Shown here: positions 29,669-48,108 of the stretch, in pieces | How the letters are laid out: every line of letters starts with the position of its first letter | Position numbering within the stretch: the stretch's first letter is position 1 | DNA from: Mycobacterium shimoidei | GTDB lineage: Bacteria; Actinomycetota; Actinomycetes; Mycobacteriales; Mycobacteriaceae | NCBI GenBank assembly: GCA_002101905.1 | Contig: LQPU01000020.1 | Location: forward strand, 1-55,644 | Length of the DNA: 55,644 nt | Direction: 5' to 3' | Program-made: the position numbers and the translations under genes | The notes under the pieces: model-generated | Seen by the model: only the letters and a program-made list of their open reading frames with translations | Database searches by the model: none | What the model was told of the DNA's origin: nothing

Positions 29669-30058
29669 ATGGCACGCGTGAAGCGGGCAGTCAACGCCCA
29701 TAAGAAGCGTCGCACCGTCTTGAAGGCCTCGAAAGGCTATCGCGGCCAGCGCTCTCGGCTCTACCGCAAAGCCAAAGAGCAGCAACTACATTCGCTGAAC
29801 TACGCCTTCCGTGACCGTCGCGCCCGCAAGGGCGAATTCCGCAAACTGTGGATTTCGCGGATCAACGCAGCGGCCCGCGCGAATGACATCACCTACAACC
29901 GGCTGATTCAGGGCCTGAAGGCCGCCGGTGTCGAGGTGGACCGCAAGAACCTCGCCGAGATCGCGGTGAGCGACCCGGCGGCGTTCACCGCACTTGTCGA
30001 CGTGGCGCGCGCCGCCCTGCCCCAGGACGTGAACGCCCCGTCCGGAGAGGCCGCCTAA
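29669..30058 (+). CDS. rplT: 50S ribosomal protein L20
   Basis: The predicted 129-residue protein starts [20 protein letters not shown], with the long basic N-terminal extension needed for early assembly of the large subunit, and has the globular part ([20 protein letters not shown]). In several bacteria L20 represses its own operon by binding the mRNA, so it is a candidate regulator of the leader at 28566. ATAGGAAC precedes the ATG. The C-terminal tail is Ala/Pro-rich. Confidence 0.97.
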   Translation: MARVKRAVNAHKKRRTVLKASKGYRGQRSRLYRKAKEQQLHSLNYAFRDRRARKGEFRKLWISRINAAARANDITYNRLIQGLKAAGVEVDRKNLAEIAVSDPAAFTALVDVARAALPQDVNAPSGEAA

Positions 30059-30078
30059 GCCGCGCGGGATTCGACCCG

Positions 30079-30849
30079 GTGCTCACCGAACGCTCGACCC
30101 GGGTGGTCGCGGCGGTCAAGCTGCACCGGCATGTCGCCCGGCGTCGTACCCAGCGCTTCCTGGTGGAGGGCGCCCATCTGGTCGAGGCGGCCTCGCGGCG
30201 TGGCTTGGTCCGGGAGATCTTTGCCACCGAGTCGGCGGCGCAGCGCTACGCCGGGCTGCTGGCCGGGCAGCGTGCTCCGGTGTGCCTGGTGTCGGAGCGA
30301 GCCGCAAAGGCCTTGTCGGACACGGTAACTCCAGCGGGCATCGTCGCGGTCTGCGACATGCCCGCCGCCACCGTCGAGGACGTGCTGGCTGACGCGCCCC
30401 GGCTGGTCGCGGTGGCGGTCGGAATCAGCGAACCCGGCAACGCGGGCACCATGATCCGCATCGCCGACGCGATGGGCGCCGCGGCGGTGGTCCTCGCCGG
30501 ACACAGCGTGGATCCCTACAACGGCAAGTGCCTGCGAGCCTCCGCCGGAAGCATCTTTTCCATCCCGGTGATCGTCGCGCCCGAACTGGAGACCACCGTG
30601 GCGGCGTTACGCGCCGCGGGCTCGCAGGTGCTGGCCACCACCGTCGACGGGGAATTGCGGCTCGATGACGCCGATCTCGCTAAACCGACCGCGTGGCTGT
30701 TCGGAGCGGAGTCGCACGGCCTATCCGCAGAGGTGGCCGCACAGGCCGATCACCGGGTGCGAATACCGATGAGAGGTGACGCGCAGAGCCTCAATGTGGC
30801 TGCGGCCGCGGCGATTTGCCTTTACCAAAGCGCACAGGCACTCGGCTAG
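30079..30849 (+). CDS. tsnR: SpoU/TrmH-family RNA 2'-O-ribose methyltransferase
   Basis: The predicted 256-residue enzyme has an N-terminal RNA-binding domain (RRTQRFLVEGAHLVEAASRR) and the knotted SPOUT domain with motifs ISEPGNAGTMIRIADAMGA, LFGAESHGLS and PMRGDAQSLNVAAAAAICLY. It methylates a ribose in 23S rRNA or tRNA with S-adenosylmethionine; the M. tuberculosis orthologue Rv1644 is named tsnR after thiostrepton resistance methylases, but resistance is not implied. The start is GTG, 20 bases after rplT, so it is the last gene of the infC operon. Confidence 0.9.
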   Translation: MLTERSTRVVAAVKLHRHVARRRTQRFLVEGAHLVEAASRRGLVREIFATESAAQRYAGLLAGQRAPVCLVSERAAKALSDTVTPAGIVAVCDMPAATVEDVLADAPRLVAVAVGISEPGNAGTMIRIADAMGAAAVVLAGHSVDPYNGKCLRASAGSIFSIPVIVAPELETTVAALRAAGSQVLATTVDGELRLDDADLAKPTAWLFGAESHGLSAEVAAQADHRVRIPMRGDAQSLNVAAAAAICLYQSAQALG

Positions 30850-30906
30850 CGGCGATCGCAAGCGCGGCGAATGCCGGGCGCAGCGGGTCGCCGCCCTCGG
30901 CTAGCC

Positions 30907-31986
30907 TCAGGCGGCCTTGCCGCCCCGGGCCGGTCGCAGACCCGCCAGCGAGAACGTGGTGTGCACCAACGAGCCTGCTCGTTCGATGAGGTTCTTGGGA
31001 CGGGGCGGGACGTAATGCATCGGCAGCCCGCGGCGATCCTTCGGCGGCGCCATGAACCGGGGGGCCTCCACCAACGGCGCATCGGCGGGAATTCGGCCCT
31101 GCGCTCTGCGGTAGGCGGCCAGCGCCCGCGGATGCAGCCGGATCTCGTCGGGAACGGCCAGAAACGCGAGCTCGACAGCCTTGCCGAACAGCCTCAGCAA
31201 GATCTCGTCGCCGGGCGTCCAGCGCATCCCCGCCTTCTCGCGGACCGGCGGATCGAATAGTCCGGCGGCGATCCAACGTTGCCCGGCCGCTAACGGCTTG
31301 AACAACTGATCCCAGATCGGCGTCGGCACCATCACGAACTTCGGCTTGGGAATACGAATGTTGAAGATGTCGAGAGTGGCCTGGTTGATCTCCAGCTCCT
31401 CGCGACATACGCGGTCCCAGTACTCGCAGAACTCCTCCCACGACTTGGGCACCGGCCGCATGCTCATTCCGTACATCCGGTACCACTGCACGTGTTCGTC
31501 GAACAGCTGGCGCTTCTCGGCCTCGGTCAGACCGCCGCAGAAGTATTCCGCCACTTTGATCACCAGCATGAAAAACGTTGCGTGCGCCCAGTAGAACGTC
31601 TCGGGATTGAGCGCGTGATAGCGACGGCCGGACGCGTCGACGCCCTTGATGGTGTGGTGATACTGCTTGATCTGCTCGGCGGTCTGCGCCGCGCGTTCGC
31701 CGTCGTACACCACGCCCATGATCGGATATACCGATCGAGCCACTCGCTGCAGCGGTTCGCGCAGCAGGATCGAGTGCTCCTCGACACCAGCGCCGAGCTC
31801 GGGATACATGTTCTGAATCGCGCCGATCCAGATGCCCATCATCCCCGTGCGCAGGTCGCCGAAGTACTTCCAAGTCAGCGAATCCGGCCCCAGCGGCTCG
31901 GGCGGCGCTGCCTCACTTGCCGGCTGTTCGGACGCAGCCCGCGTGTCTGAAGAAGTCTCTGAAGAAGTCTCTGACGTGATAGTCAT
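30907..31986 (-). CDS. MpaB-type (DUF2236) oxygenase-family protein
   Basis: The predicted 359-residue protein belongs to the DUF2236/MpaB family, related to latex-clearing oxygenases that bind a b-type haem or metal. Key segments are LTWKYFGDLRTGMMGIWIGA, REPLQRVARSVYPIMGVVYD, ALNPETFYWAHATFFMLVIK (conserved His) and RLPMHY-like regions near the end. It corresponds to Rv1645c. An AGGAGG before the ATG at 31986 fixes the start. The N-terminus is a low-complexity Ser/Glu stretch (SETSSETSSD) made by a 12-base direct repeat. A 16-base palindrome lies 39 bases upstream. The substrate is unknown. Confidence 0.85.
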   Translation of the reverse strand: MTITSETSSETSSDTRAASEQPASEAAPPEPLGPDSLTWKYFGDLRTGMMGIWIGAIQNMYPELGAGVEEHSILLREPLQRVARSVYPIMGVVYDGERAAQTAEQIKQYHHTIKGVDASGRRYHALNPETFYWAHATFFMLVIKVAEYFCGGLTEAEKRQLFDEHVQWYRMYGMSMRPVPKSWEEFCEYWDRVCREELEINQATLDIFNIRIPKPKFVMVPTPIWDQLFKPLAAGQRWIAAGLFDPPVREKAGMRWTPGDEILLRLFGKAVELAFLAVPDEIRLHPRALAAYRRAQGRIPADAPLVEAPRFMAPPKDRRGLPMHYVPPRPKNLIERAGSLVHTTFSLAGLRPARGGKAA

Positions 31987-32024
31987 GGCGGCCTCCTGGA
32001 GTCTGTGTCCCTCACCATAAAGGT

Positions 32025-32040
32025 GACAACATATGTTGTC
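32025..32040. promoter_or_regulatory. Perfect 16-base palindromic operator
   Basis: GACAACATATGTTGTC is a perfect palindrome between the MpaB-like gene and the divergent adenylyl cyclase gene, nearer to the former. It has the size of a TetR- or MarR-type site and the core CAAC-N4-GTTG also present at 14540. No regulator gene is next to it. Confidence 0.6.
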
Positions 32041-32153
32041 TACGATTTCCCCGGTGCGCCGCACGGCTGTGTTACCGAGCGTCGATCCCGCTGACGCAGG
32101 CCTGTGATCAGGCGGTTTGCTGCGCACAGTGGCGCACACCACGCGCACGGTGA

Positions 32154-32183
32154 TTGCCCCTTCGACGCGACAACGCCTAACCT
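32154..32183 (+). promoter_or_regulatory. Promoter of leaderless adenylyl cyclase gene
   Basis: TTGCCC and TAACCT are 18 bases apart, and the GTG start lies seven bases after the -10, so transcription probably begins at or next to the start codon. Confidence 0.5.
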
Positions 32184-32190
32184 GGGCGGC

Positions 32191-33117
32191 GTGGAACTCG
32201 GGCGCTATCCGGAGTCCGGCGAGCCCGAGCAAACGGCGACCACGCCGGAACCTCCCGCATCGAACCGCCGCCCTGCGATGTCAGTGCAAAGCGTGGCGGA
32301 ATGGTTGCGCAGCCGAAACGAAAACCCACGCGTCGTCGAGCTTGTCCGACGGGCCCGGCGCGCATTGCCCGGCGACCCTGAGTTCGGCGATCCGCTGTCT
32401 ACTGCGGGCGAGGGCGGCCCACGCGCGGCCGCGCGAGCCGCGAGCCGGCTACTGGGCGAGCGCGACCGCGCTTCCCGTGAGGTCAGTCTGGGCGCACTGC
32501 AGGTGTGGCAGGCGTTGACCGAAGCGGTTTCGCGGCGTCCCGCCAATCCCGAAGTGACCCTGGTCTTCACGGATCTGGTGGGCTTCTCGTCGTGGTCGTT
32601 GAAGGCCGGGGACGAGGCGACGTTGTCGTTGTTACGCCAGGTCGCCAGGGCCGTCGAACCTCCGCTGCTGGACGCCGACGGTCACATCGTCAAGCGCATG
32701 GGCGACGGCATCATGGCGGTGTTCGCCGACCCGCTCGTCGCGGTGAAAGCCAGCTGTGCCGCGGTCCAAGCGGTGAAGTCGGTCGACGTCGACGGTTACA
32801 ACCCGCGGATGCGCGTGGGCATCCACACCGGGCGGCCGCAGCGGCTGGCCTCCGATTGGCTGGGTGTCGACGTCAATATCGCTGCGCGAGTGATGGAGCG
32901 CGCCACCCGCGGCGGCGTGGTGGTCTCCGGCGCGACCCTGGACCAGCTCGCGCAGACGGATCTGGATGAACTGGGCGTGGTCGCCAAACGGTTGCACCGG
33001 CCGCTGTTCGCGGGCAAAGTGCCTGGGCTTCCGCCGGATCTTGCCATCTACCGACTAAAAACTGCCAGGGACTTGTCAGGTGACGACGACTCGGCCGACG
33101 ACGAGTCTTCGGCATAG
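32191..33117 (+). CDS. Class III adenylyl cyclase, Rv1647-like
   Basis: The predicted 308-residue protein has a single cyclase catalytic domain (about residues 120-285). VFTDLVGFSSWS holds the first metal Asp, KRMGDGIMAVFAD the second, and GVDVNIAARVMERA the transition-state Asn/Arg region. It makes cAMP from ATP and must act as a homodimer. The N-terminal 110 residues are helical and may be regulatory (EWLRSRNENPRVVELVRRAR). No membrane segment is seen. The tail is acidic (DDDSADDESSA). GTG at 32191 (MELGRYPESGE) was chosen because it fits the promoter and the family's length; an ATG at 32104 is less likely. Confidence 0.92.
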   Translation: MELGRYPESGEPEQTATTPEPPASNRRPAMSVQSVAEWLRSRNENPRVVELVRRARRALPGDPEFGDPLSTAGEGGPRAAARAASRLLGERDRASREVSLGALQVWQALTEAVSRRPANPEVTLVFTDLVGFSSWSLKAGDEATLSLLRQVARAVEPPLLDADGHIVKRMGDGIMAVFADPLVAVKASCAAVQAVKSVDVDGYNPRMRVGIHTGRPQRLASDWLGVDVNIAARVMERATRGGVVVSGATLDQLAQTDLDELGVVAKRLHRPLFAGKVPGLPPDLAIYRLKTARDLSGDDDSADDESSA

Positions 33118-33120
33118 TAG

Positions 33121-33921
33121 GTGGCAATGTTTCTTCAGATAATGTCCCGGCTGGCCCGGGTCCGGTTCACCGTCGGATATGCGGCAACGCTCGGAGCGGT
33201 CAGCATTGTGCTGGTGATTCTGGGCCCGCAAATGCAACAGCAGGTCATCCGCAACGCCAGCACCAACCTGCACAACTTGGCGCACGGTCACTTGGTGAGC
33301 TTGCTCGGTAGCGCGTTGGTCTCCGACTCCGGTCCGATCTACGTGTGGCTACCGTGTCTGGTCTGCCTGCTCGCCCTGGCGGAACTGACGTGGCGCACGG
33401 TGCGCTTGACGGTTGTCTTCCTGACCGGACACATCGGGGCGACGCTGCTGGTCGCCGCCGGTCTCACCGCGGCCGTCAAGTTGGGTTGGCTGCCGCTGTC
33501 GATCTCGCGAGCCAGCGACGTGGGAATGAGCTACGGCGCGGTCGCGGTGCTGGGCGCGCTGAGCGCTGCCATTCCGCCGCGGTGGCGTCCGGTGTGGATC
33601 GGTTTCTGGATCCCGGCCGCTGCGGCGGCCGCAGCAGTGGGCGCCGAGTTCACCGACGCCGGCCATGCCGTCGCCTTGCTGCTGGGCATGCTGGTGGCGA
33701 GCCGTTTCGGGCGGCCGGCCCCATGGACGCCAGTGCGGTACGCACTGTTGGCGGTGTCGGCAGTGTTCGGGTTCCTGATGCTGGCGCACACCGAGTGGTC
33801 GACGCTGGCCGGCGCGGGAGTGGGCGTGCTAGGCGCGCTGGGGGCAGACGCGGTCGTCCGGTACCAGCGCGCACGTCGGCCGCTGTCGGTGGTCACGCCG
33901 CAGCCCGCACTGAACGGTTGA
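33121..33921 (+). CDS. Rhomboid-like integral membrane protein (Rv1648-like)
   Basis: The predicted 266-residue protein has about six or seven hydrophobic helices. Segments NLAHGHLVSLLGSALVSDSG and LTGHIGATLLVAAGLTAAVK recall the actinobacterial rhomboid-like family, but the catalytic GxSG Ser motif of active rhomboid proteases is not seen (DVGMSYGAVAVLGALS is the nearest stretch, with a Ser followed by Tyr-Gly), so activity is uncertain. GTG at 33121 or ATG at 33127 starts the frame just after the cyclase stop, so the two genes are probably one transcript. The function is unknown. Confidence 0.8.
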   Translation: MAMFLQIMSRLARVRFTVGYAATLGAVSIVLVILGPQMQQQVIRNASTNLHNLAHGHLVSLLGSALVSDSGPIYVWLPCLVCLLALAELTWRTVRLTVVFLTGHIGATLLVAAGLTAAVKLGWLPLSISRASDVGMSYGAVAVLGALSAAIPPRWRPVWIGFWIPAAAAAAAVGAEFTDAGHAVALLLGMLVASRFGRPAPWTPVRYALLAVSAVFGFLMLAHTEWSTLAGAGVGVLGALGADAVVRYQRARRPLSVVTPQPALNG

Positions 33922-33937
33922 GCGCCCGGCCGGCGCT
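33921..33937 (+). terminator. GC-rich hairpin after the rhomboid-like gene
   Basis: AGCGCC and GGCGCT flank five bases immediately at the stop codon of the membrane-protein gene. There is no T run, so it may be a weak or T-less terminator. Confidence 0.35.
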
Positions 33938-33942
33938 CCCGG

Positions 33943-34045
33943 TCACATCATTTCGCTCTTGATGTAGCGGATCACGGCCGGCAGTTCGCGCCAAAATGAA
34001 CGCCAGTACGTCCGGGCCGATCAGGATCAACACGACACAGAGCAC
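33943..34045 (-). pseudogene. Remains of a very small membrane protein gene (possible frameshift)
   Basis: Two overlapping minus-strand frames each look like half of one tiny protein. From a GTG at 34045 one frame gives the hydrophobic MLCVVLILIGP. A shift of one base near CCCGG (about 34001-34005) gives TYWRSFWRELPAVIRYIKSE, then MM and a stop at 33943. The hydrophobic start followed by a basic L-P-x-V-I-R-Y-I-K...M tail resembles small DUF6893-like mycobacterial proteins. Either the gene is broken, it is read by frameshifting, or the second frame has an unseen start. It lies alone in the 264-base gap before pheS. Confidence 0.3.
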
Positions 34046-34131
34046 AGTCAGGGGGTCTTCGCCCGCAGACCATGGTTGATACGAGATCCGGGGCGGACAC
34101 CGCGAGGCCACGGCGAGGTGCGTCCCTATAA

Positions 34132-35228
<1,097 letters not shown>

Positions 35229-35229
<1 letters not shown>

Positions 35230-37712
35230 TGCGCCTGCCGTACAGCTGGCTTCACGAGGTTGTCGCCGTCGGGGCCCCGGACTGGGATGTGTCTCCCGAG
35301 GAGCTCGAACAGACGCTGCTGCGCATCGGTCACGAGGTCGAGGAGGTGATCCGGCTCGGTCCGGTCAGCGGACCGCTGACCATCGGGCGGGTAACCGACA
35401 TCGACGAGCTCACCGAATTCAAGAAACCGATCCGCGCCTGTCGGGTCGACGTCGGCGAATCTGAGCCCCGCGAAATCATCTGTGGCGCAACGAACTTTAC
35501 CGTCGGCGACCTGGTCGTCGTCGCGCTACCCGGCACTGTGCTACCCGGTGACTTCACCATCACCGCGCGCAAGACATACGGCCGCACATCCGATGGGATG
35601 ATCTGCTCGACAGCCGAATTAGGTTTGGGCGCAGATCATTCCGGCATCCTGGTGCTGCCCTCCAACACAGCGGACCCCGGGGCTGACGCTGCGGCGGTCC
35701 TGGGGTTCGACGATGTGGTTTTTCACCTGGCCATCACCCCGGACCGCGGCTACTGCATGTCGGTGCGCGGGCTGGCGCGCGAGGTCGCGTGCGCCTACGA
35801 CCTGGACTTCGTCGACCCCGCCGCGGTGCCGCCCTTGCCGGTGCAGGGTGAGGCCTGGCGGTTGACCGTGCAACCCGACACCGGGGTGCGACGGTTCGCG
35901 CTGCGACCGGTGACCGGGATCGACCCGGGCGCGGTGTCGCCGTGGTGGCTGCAGCGGCGCTTGCTGCTCAGCGGCATCCGGGCCATTTCGCCGGCCGTCG
36001 ACGCCACCAACTACGTGATGCTCGAACTCGGTCATCCGATGCATGCCCATGACCTCAAGCGCATTACCGGCGGCTTCGACGTGCGCTTCGCCCGCCCCAA
36101 CGAGACCGTCGTCACGCTCGACGACATCGAGCGCCGGCTGGACCCGACCGATGTGCTCATCGTCGACGAGGTCGCCACCGCCGCGATCGGGGGCGTGATG
36201 GGGTCGGGCAGCACCGAGATGCGCGAGGACTCCACCGACGTGCTGCTGGAGGCCGCGGTGTGGGATCCCGCGGCGGTGTCGCGCACCCAGCGACGCCTGC
36301 ACCTGCCCAGCGAGGCGGCGCGCCGCTACGAACGCTCGGTCGACCCGGCCATCTCGGTGGCAGCCCTCGACCGCTGCGCGACGCTGCTGGCCGACATCGC
36401 CGGCGGTGAGGTGGCTCCGACGTTGACCGACTGGCGCGGGGACCCGCCGGTCGACGACTGGTCGTTGCCCGCGATTCGGATCGCCGCCGACCTGCCCGAC
36501 CAGACGGCCGGGGTCCGTTATCCCGTCGGAACCACCGCCCGCCGGCTGAGGCAGATCGGGGCCACGGTGGTGGGGGACGACGTGTTGGAGGTGACCCCGC
36601 CAAGCTGGCGCCCCGACCTGCTCCAGCCCGCCGACCTGGTCGAGGAGGTGCTGCGGCTGGAGGGGTTGGAGGTCATCCCTTCGGTCCTGCCGGCGGCGCC
36701 GGCCGGCCACGGACTGACCGCTGTGCAGAAGCGCCGCCGCGCCATCGGCAAATCGCTGGCGCTGTCCGGCTACATCGAAGTGCTGCCGACGCCGTTTCTG
36801 CCCGCCGGTGTCTTCGACGCGTGGGCACTACCCGCCGACGACCCACGACGTAGAACCACACAGGTGCTCAATCCGCTGGAGGCCGACCGACCGCACCTGG
36901 CCACCACGCTGCTGCCCGGCCTGTTGGAAGCCTTGGCGCGCAACGTGTCCCGCGGCATCATCGACGTTGCGCTGTACACCATCGCGCAGGTCGTGCAGCC
37001 CACCGACCAGACCCGCGGTGTTGACCTCATCCCCGTCGACCGTCGTCCCACCGACGCCGAGATCGCTGCGTTGGATGCGTCGCTGCCGCGGCAGCCGCAG
37101 CACGTGGCCGCGGTGCTGGCCGGTTTGCGTGAACCGCGCGGCCCATGGGGCAACGGGCGTCCGGTGGAAGCCGCCGACGCGTTCGAAGCGGTCCGCACCA
37201 TTGGCCGGGCCAGCGGCGTCGAGGTGGAGTTGCGCGCCGCCCAGTATCTGCCGTGGCATCCGGGACGGTGCGCCGAGGTGCTGGTCGACGGCGCGGTCGT
37301 CGGCCATGCCGGTCAGCTGCACCCGGCGGTGATCGAGCGCTCCGGTCTGCCCAAGGGCACCTGCGCGGTCGAGCTGAATCTGGATGCCATGCCCATCGTC
37401 GCGACGTTGCCCGCGCCGCGGGTGTCGCCGTTCCCGGCGGTATTCCAGGACGTCAGCTTGGTGGTCGGCGAGGATGTGCCGGCGCAGGCGGTGCTGGACG
37501 CCATCCGGGCGGGAGCCGGTGAGCTGTTGGAGGACGTCCGGCTGTTCGACGTCTATACCGGCCCGCAGGTCGGAGCGCAGCGCAAGTCGCTGACGTTCGC
37601 GCTGCGGTTCCGCGCGCCGGACCGCACCCTGACCGAGGACGAGGCCAGCGCCGCCCGCGACGACGCCGTGCGCTGCGCGGCGGAGCGGCTGGGCGCCGAA
37701 CTGCGGGGTTGA
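35229..37712 (+). CDS. pheT: Phenylalanyl-tRNA synthetase beta subunit
   Basis: The predicted 827-residue beta subunit begins [12 protein letters not shown]. Visible parts are an EMAP-like tRNA-binding domain (about 40-155), the B3/B4 editing module (about 210-390; [15 protein letters not shown]), B5 (about 395-470), the catalytic-like core, and a C-terminal anticodon-binding ferredoxin fold ([20 protein letters not shown], then [18 protein letters not shown]). It binds tRNA and edits Tyr-tRNA-Phe. It overlaps pheS. A long inverted repeat follows its stop and may end the transcript. Confidence 0.97.
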
Positions 37713-40095
<2,383 letters not shown>

Positions 40096-40099
<4 letters not shown>

Positions 40100-40983
40100 C
40101 GGCAAAGACCGATGGGTTGTCCACCCAAGTCAAGGCCCAGGTATTGGCCGAAGCGCTGCCCTGGCTCAAGCAGCTGCACGGCAAGATCGTCGTCATCAAA
40201 TACGGCGGCAACGCGATGACCGACGACACCTTACGGCGTGCGTTCGCCGCGGACATGGCGTTCCTGCGTAACTGCGGCATCCACCCCGTCGTGGTACACG
40301 GCGGCGGTCCGCAGGTCAGCGCGATGCTCAAGCGGTTGGGCATTCCCGGGGACTTCAAGGGCGGATTCCGGGTCACCACACCCGAAGTGCTCGACGTGGC
40401 GCGAATGGTGCTGTTCGGCCAGGTCGGCCGGGAACTGGTCAACCTGATCAACGCGCACGGCCCGTATGCGGTCGGCATCACCGGGGAGGATGCGCAGCTG
40501 TTCACCGCTGTGCGACGCAGTGTCACCGTCGACGGCGTGACCACCGACATCGGGCTGGTGGGCAACGTTGATCGCGTGAACGCCGCCGCGGTGCTCGATC
40601 TCATTGCAGCGCGGCGTATCCCCGTGGTGTCGACGCTGGCGCCGGATAGCGACGGCGTGGTGCACAACATCAACGCCGACACCGCTGCGGCGGCGCTGGC
40701 CGAAGCGCTGGGCGCCGAGAAGCTGTTGATGCTCACCGACGTCGAAGGGCTTTACACCCGCTGGCCGGACCGCGATTCGCTGGTCAGCGAAATCGACACC
40801 GACGCCTTGGCGAAGCTGCTGCCGGATCTGGAAACCGGCATGATTCCCAAGGTCGAAGCCTGCCTGCGGGCGGTCGGCGGCGGCGTGCCCAGCGCGCATG
40901 TCATCGACGGCCGCGTCGAACATTGCGTGTTGGTCGAACTATTCACCGACGCGGGGACCGGTACCAAGGTGGTCAGCGCATGA
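40096..40983 (+). CDS. argB: N-acetylglutamate kinase
   Basis: The predicted 295-residue kinase phosphorylates N-acetylglutamate with ATP. It is an amino-acid kinase fold with [12 protein letters not shown] (Lys and Gly-Gly at the phosphate site), [14 protein letters not shown] and LTDVEGLY. The long N-terminal helix (about residues 1-25) is the kind that forms arginine-inhibited hexamers, so feedback control by arginine is likely. The ATG overlaps the argJ stop. Confidence 0.97.
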
Positions 40984-40991
40984 GGAGCGCC

Positions 40992-42173
40992 ATGACTAAC
41001 ACCGAAACCATGCAGCAGCGGTGGTCTGCGGTGATGATGAACAACTACGGCGTCCCGCCGGTGGTGTTGGCCAGCGGCGATGGCGCGGTAGTCACGGACG
41101 TGGACGGCAACTCTTATTTGGACCTGCTCGGCGGCATCGCGGTCAATATCCTCGGTCACCGCCACCCCGCCGTCATCGAAGCTGTTACCCGGCAGATGTC
41201 CGCGCTGGGCCATACCTCGAACCTGTATGCCGCCGAGCCCGGTATTGCGTTGGCCGAGGCGCTGGTCGGCCTGCTCGGTGTGCAAGCCCGGGTGTTCTTC
41301 TGTAACTCCGGCACCGAAGCCAACGAGCTGGCGTTCAAGCTGTCCCGGCTGACTGGGCGCACGAAACTCGTTGCCGCCCAAGAGGCGTTCCACGGGCGGA
41401 CAATGGGTTCGCTGGCCTTGACCGGCCAACCGGCCAAGCAGGCACCGTTCGCGCCGCTGCCCGGCGACGTCACGCACATCCCGTACGGCGACACCGAGGC
41501 GCTGGCCGGCGCCGTCACCGACGAGACCGCCGCGGTGTTCCTCGAGCCGATCATGGGGGAGAGCGGTGTGGTGGTCCCACCCGACGGTTATCTTGTTGCC
41601 GCCCGGGAGATCACCGCACAGCACGGCGCGCTGCTGGTGCTCGACGAAATTCAGACCGGGATGGGCCGCACCGGAACGTTTTTCGCTCACCAACGCGACG
41701 GCATCACCCCGGATGTCGTGACGCTGGCCAAAGGTCTGGGCGGCGGACTGCCGATCGGGGCGTGCCTGGCGATCGGGGATGCCGCGCAGCTGCTCACGCC
41801 CGGCCTGCATGGCAGCACGTTCGGCGGCAACCCGATCTGCGCGGCTGCGGCGCTGGCCGTGTTGCGGGTGCTGGCCTCCGAGGGGCTGGTGCATCGTGCC
41901 GAGGTGCTCGGAAAGTCGTTGCGGCACGGCATAGAAGCGCTCGGACACCCACTGATCGACCACGTGCGGGGCCGCGGTCTGCTGTGTGGAATCGTGCTGG
42001 CCGCCGCGAAGGCCAAAGACATCGAGGCCGCCGCGCGCGCCGCCGGGTTCCTGGTCAATGCCGCAGCGCCGGACGTCATCCGGCTGGCGCCGCCGCTGAT
42101 CATCACCGAGCACCAGATCGACGCGTTCGTCACCGCGTTGCCGAGCATTCTCGAAACCACGGGGCAACCATGA
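40992..42173 (+). CDS. argD: Acetylornithine aminotransferase
   Basis: The predicted 393-residue PLP-dependent class III aminotransferase makes N-acetylornithine from the semialdehyde and glutamate. [15 protein letters not shown] binds the cofactor phosphate, [12 protein letters not shown] holds the conserved Asp, and the PLP Lys is in [16 protein letters not shown]. The ATG at 40992 has GAGGAG at five bases and fits the family N-terminus; an ATG at 40980 inside the argB stop is an alternative. A 38-base spacer before argF contains a short intergenic repeat. Confidence 0.96.
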   Translation: MTNTETMQQRWSAVMMNNYGVPPVVLASGDGAVVTDVDGNSYLDLLGGIAVNILGHRHPAVIEAVTRQMSALGHTSNLYAAEPGIALAEALVGLLGVQARVFFCNSGTEANELAFKLSRLTGRTKLVAAQEAFHGRTMGSLALTGQPAKQAPFAPLPGDVTHIPYGDTEALAGAVTDETAAVFLEPIMGESGVVVPPDGYLVAAREITAQHGALLVLDEIQTGMGRTGTFFAHQRDGITPDVVTLAKGLGGGLPIGACLAIGDAAQLLTPGLHGSTFGGNPICAAAALAVLRVLASEGLVHRAEVLGKSLRHGIEALGHPLIDHVRGRGLLCGIVLAAAKAKDIEAAARAAGFLVNAAAPDVIRLAPPLIITEHQIDAFVTALPSILETTGQP

Positions 42174-42175
42174 CG

Positions 42176-43629
<1,454 letters not shown>

Positions 43630-43646
43630 CATAAGGAGATTGGTTC

Positions 43647-48027
<4,381 letters not shown>

Positions 48028-48108
48028 CGGCCCGAGACTAGCCGCACAGTGGCTAAAGAGGCCGGCCAGGTCGGCGTGATGTGCGAGAATGTGCTGGTCA
48101 AGGGAGCA

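Noticed and set aside
33893..34111. A 72-codon minus-strand frame as a full gene
   Set aside because: Only its middle is protein-like. Its C-terminal part runs into the end of the membrane-protein gene, while the better ending lies in the next frame, so I describe a possible broken gene instead.
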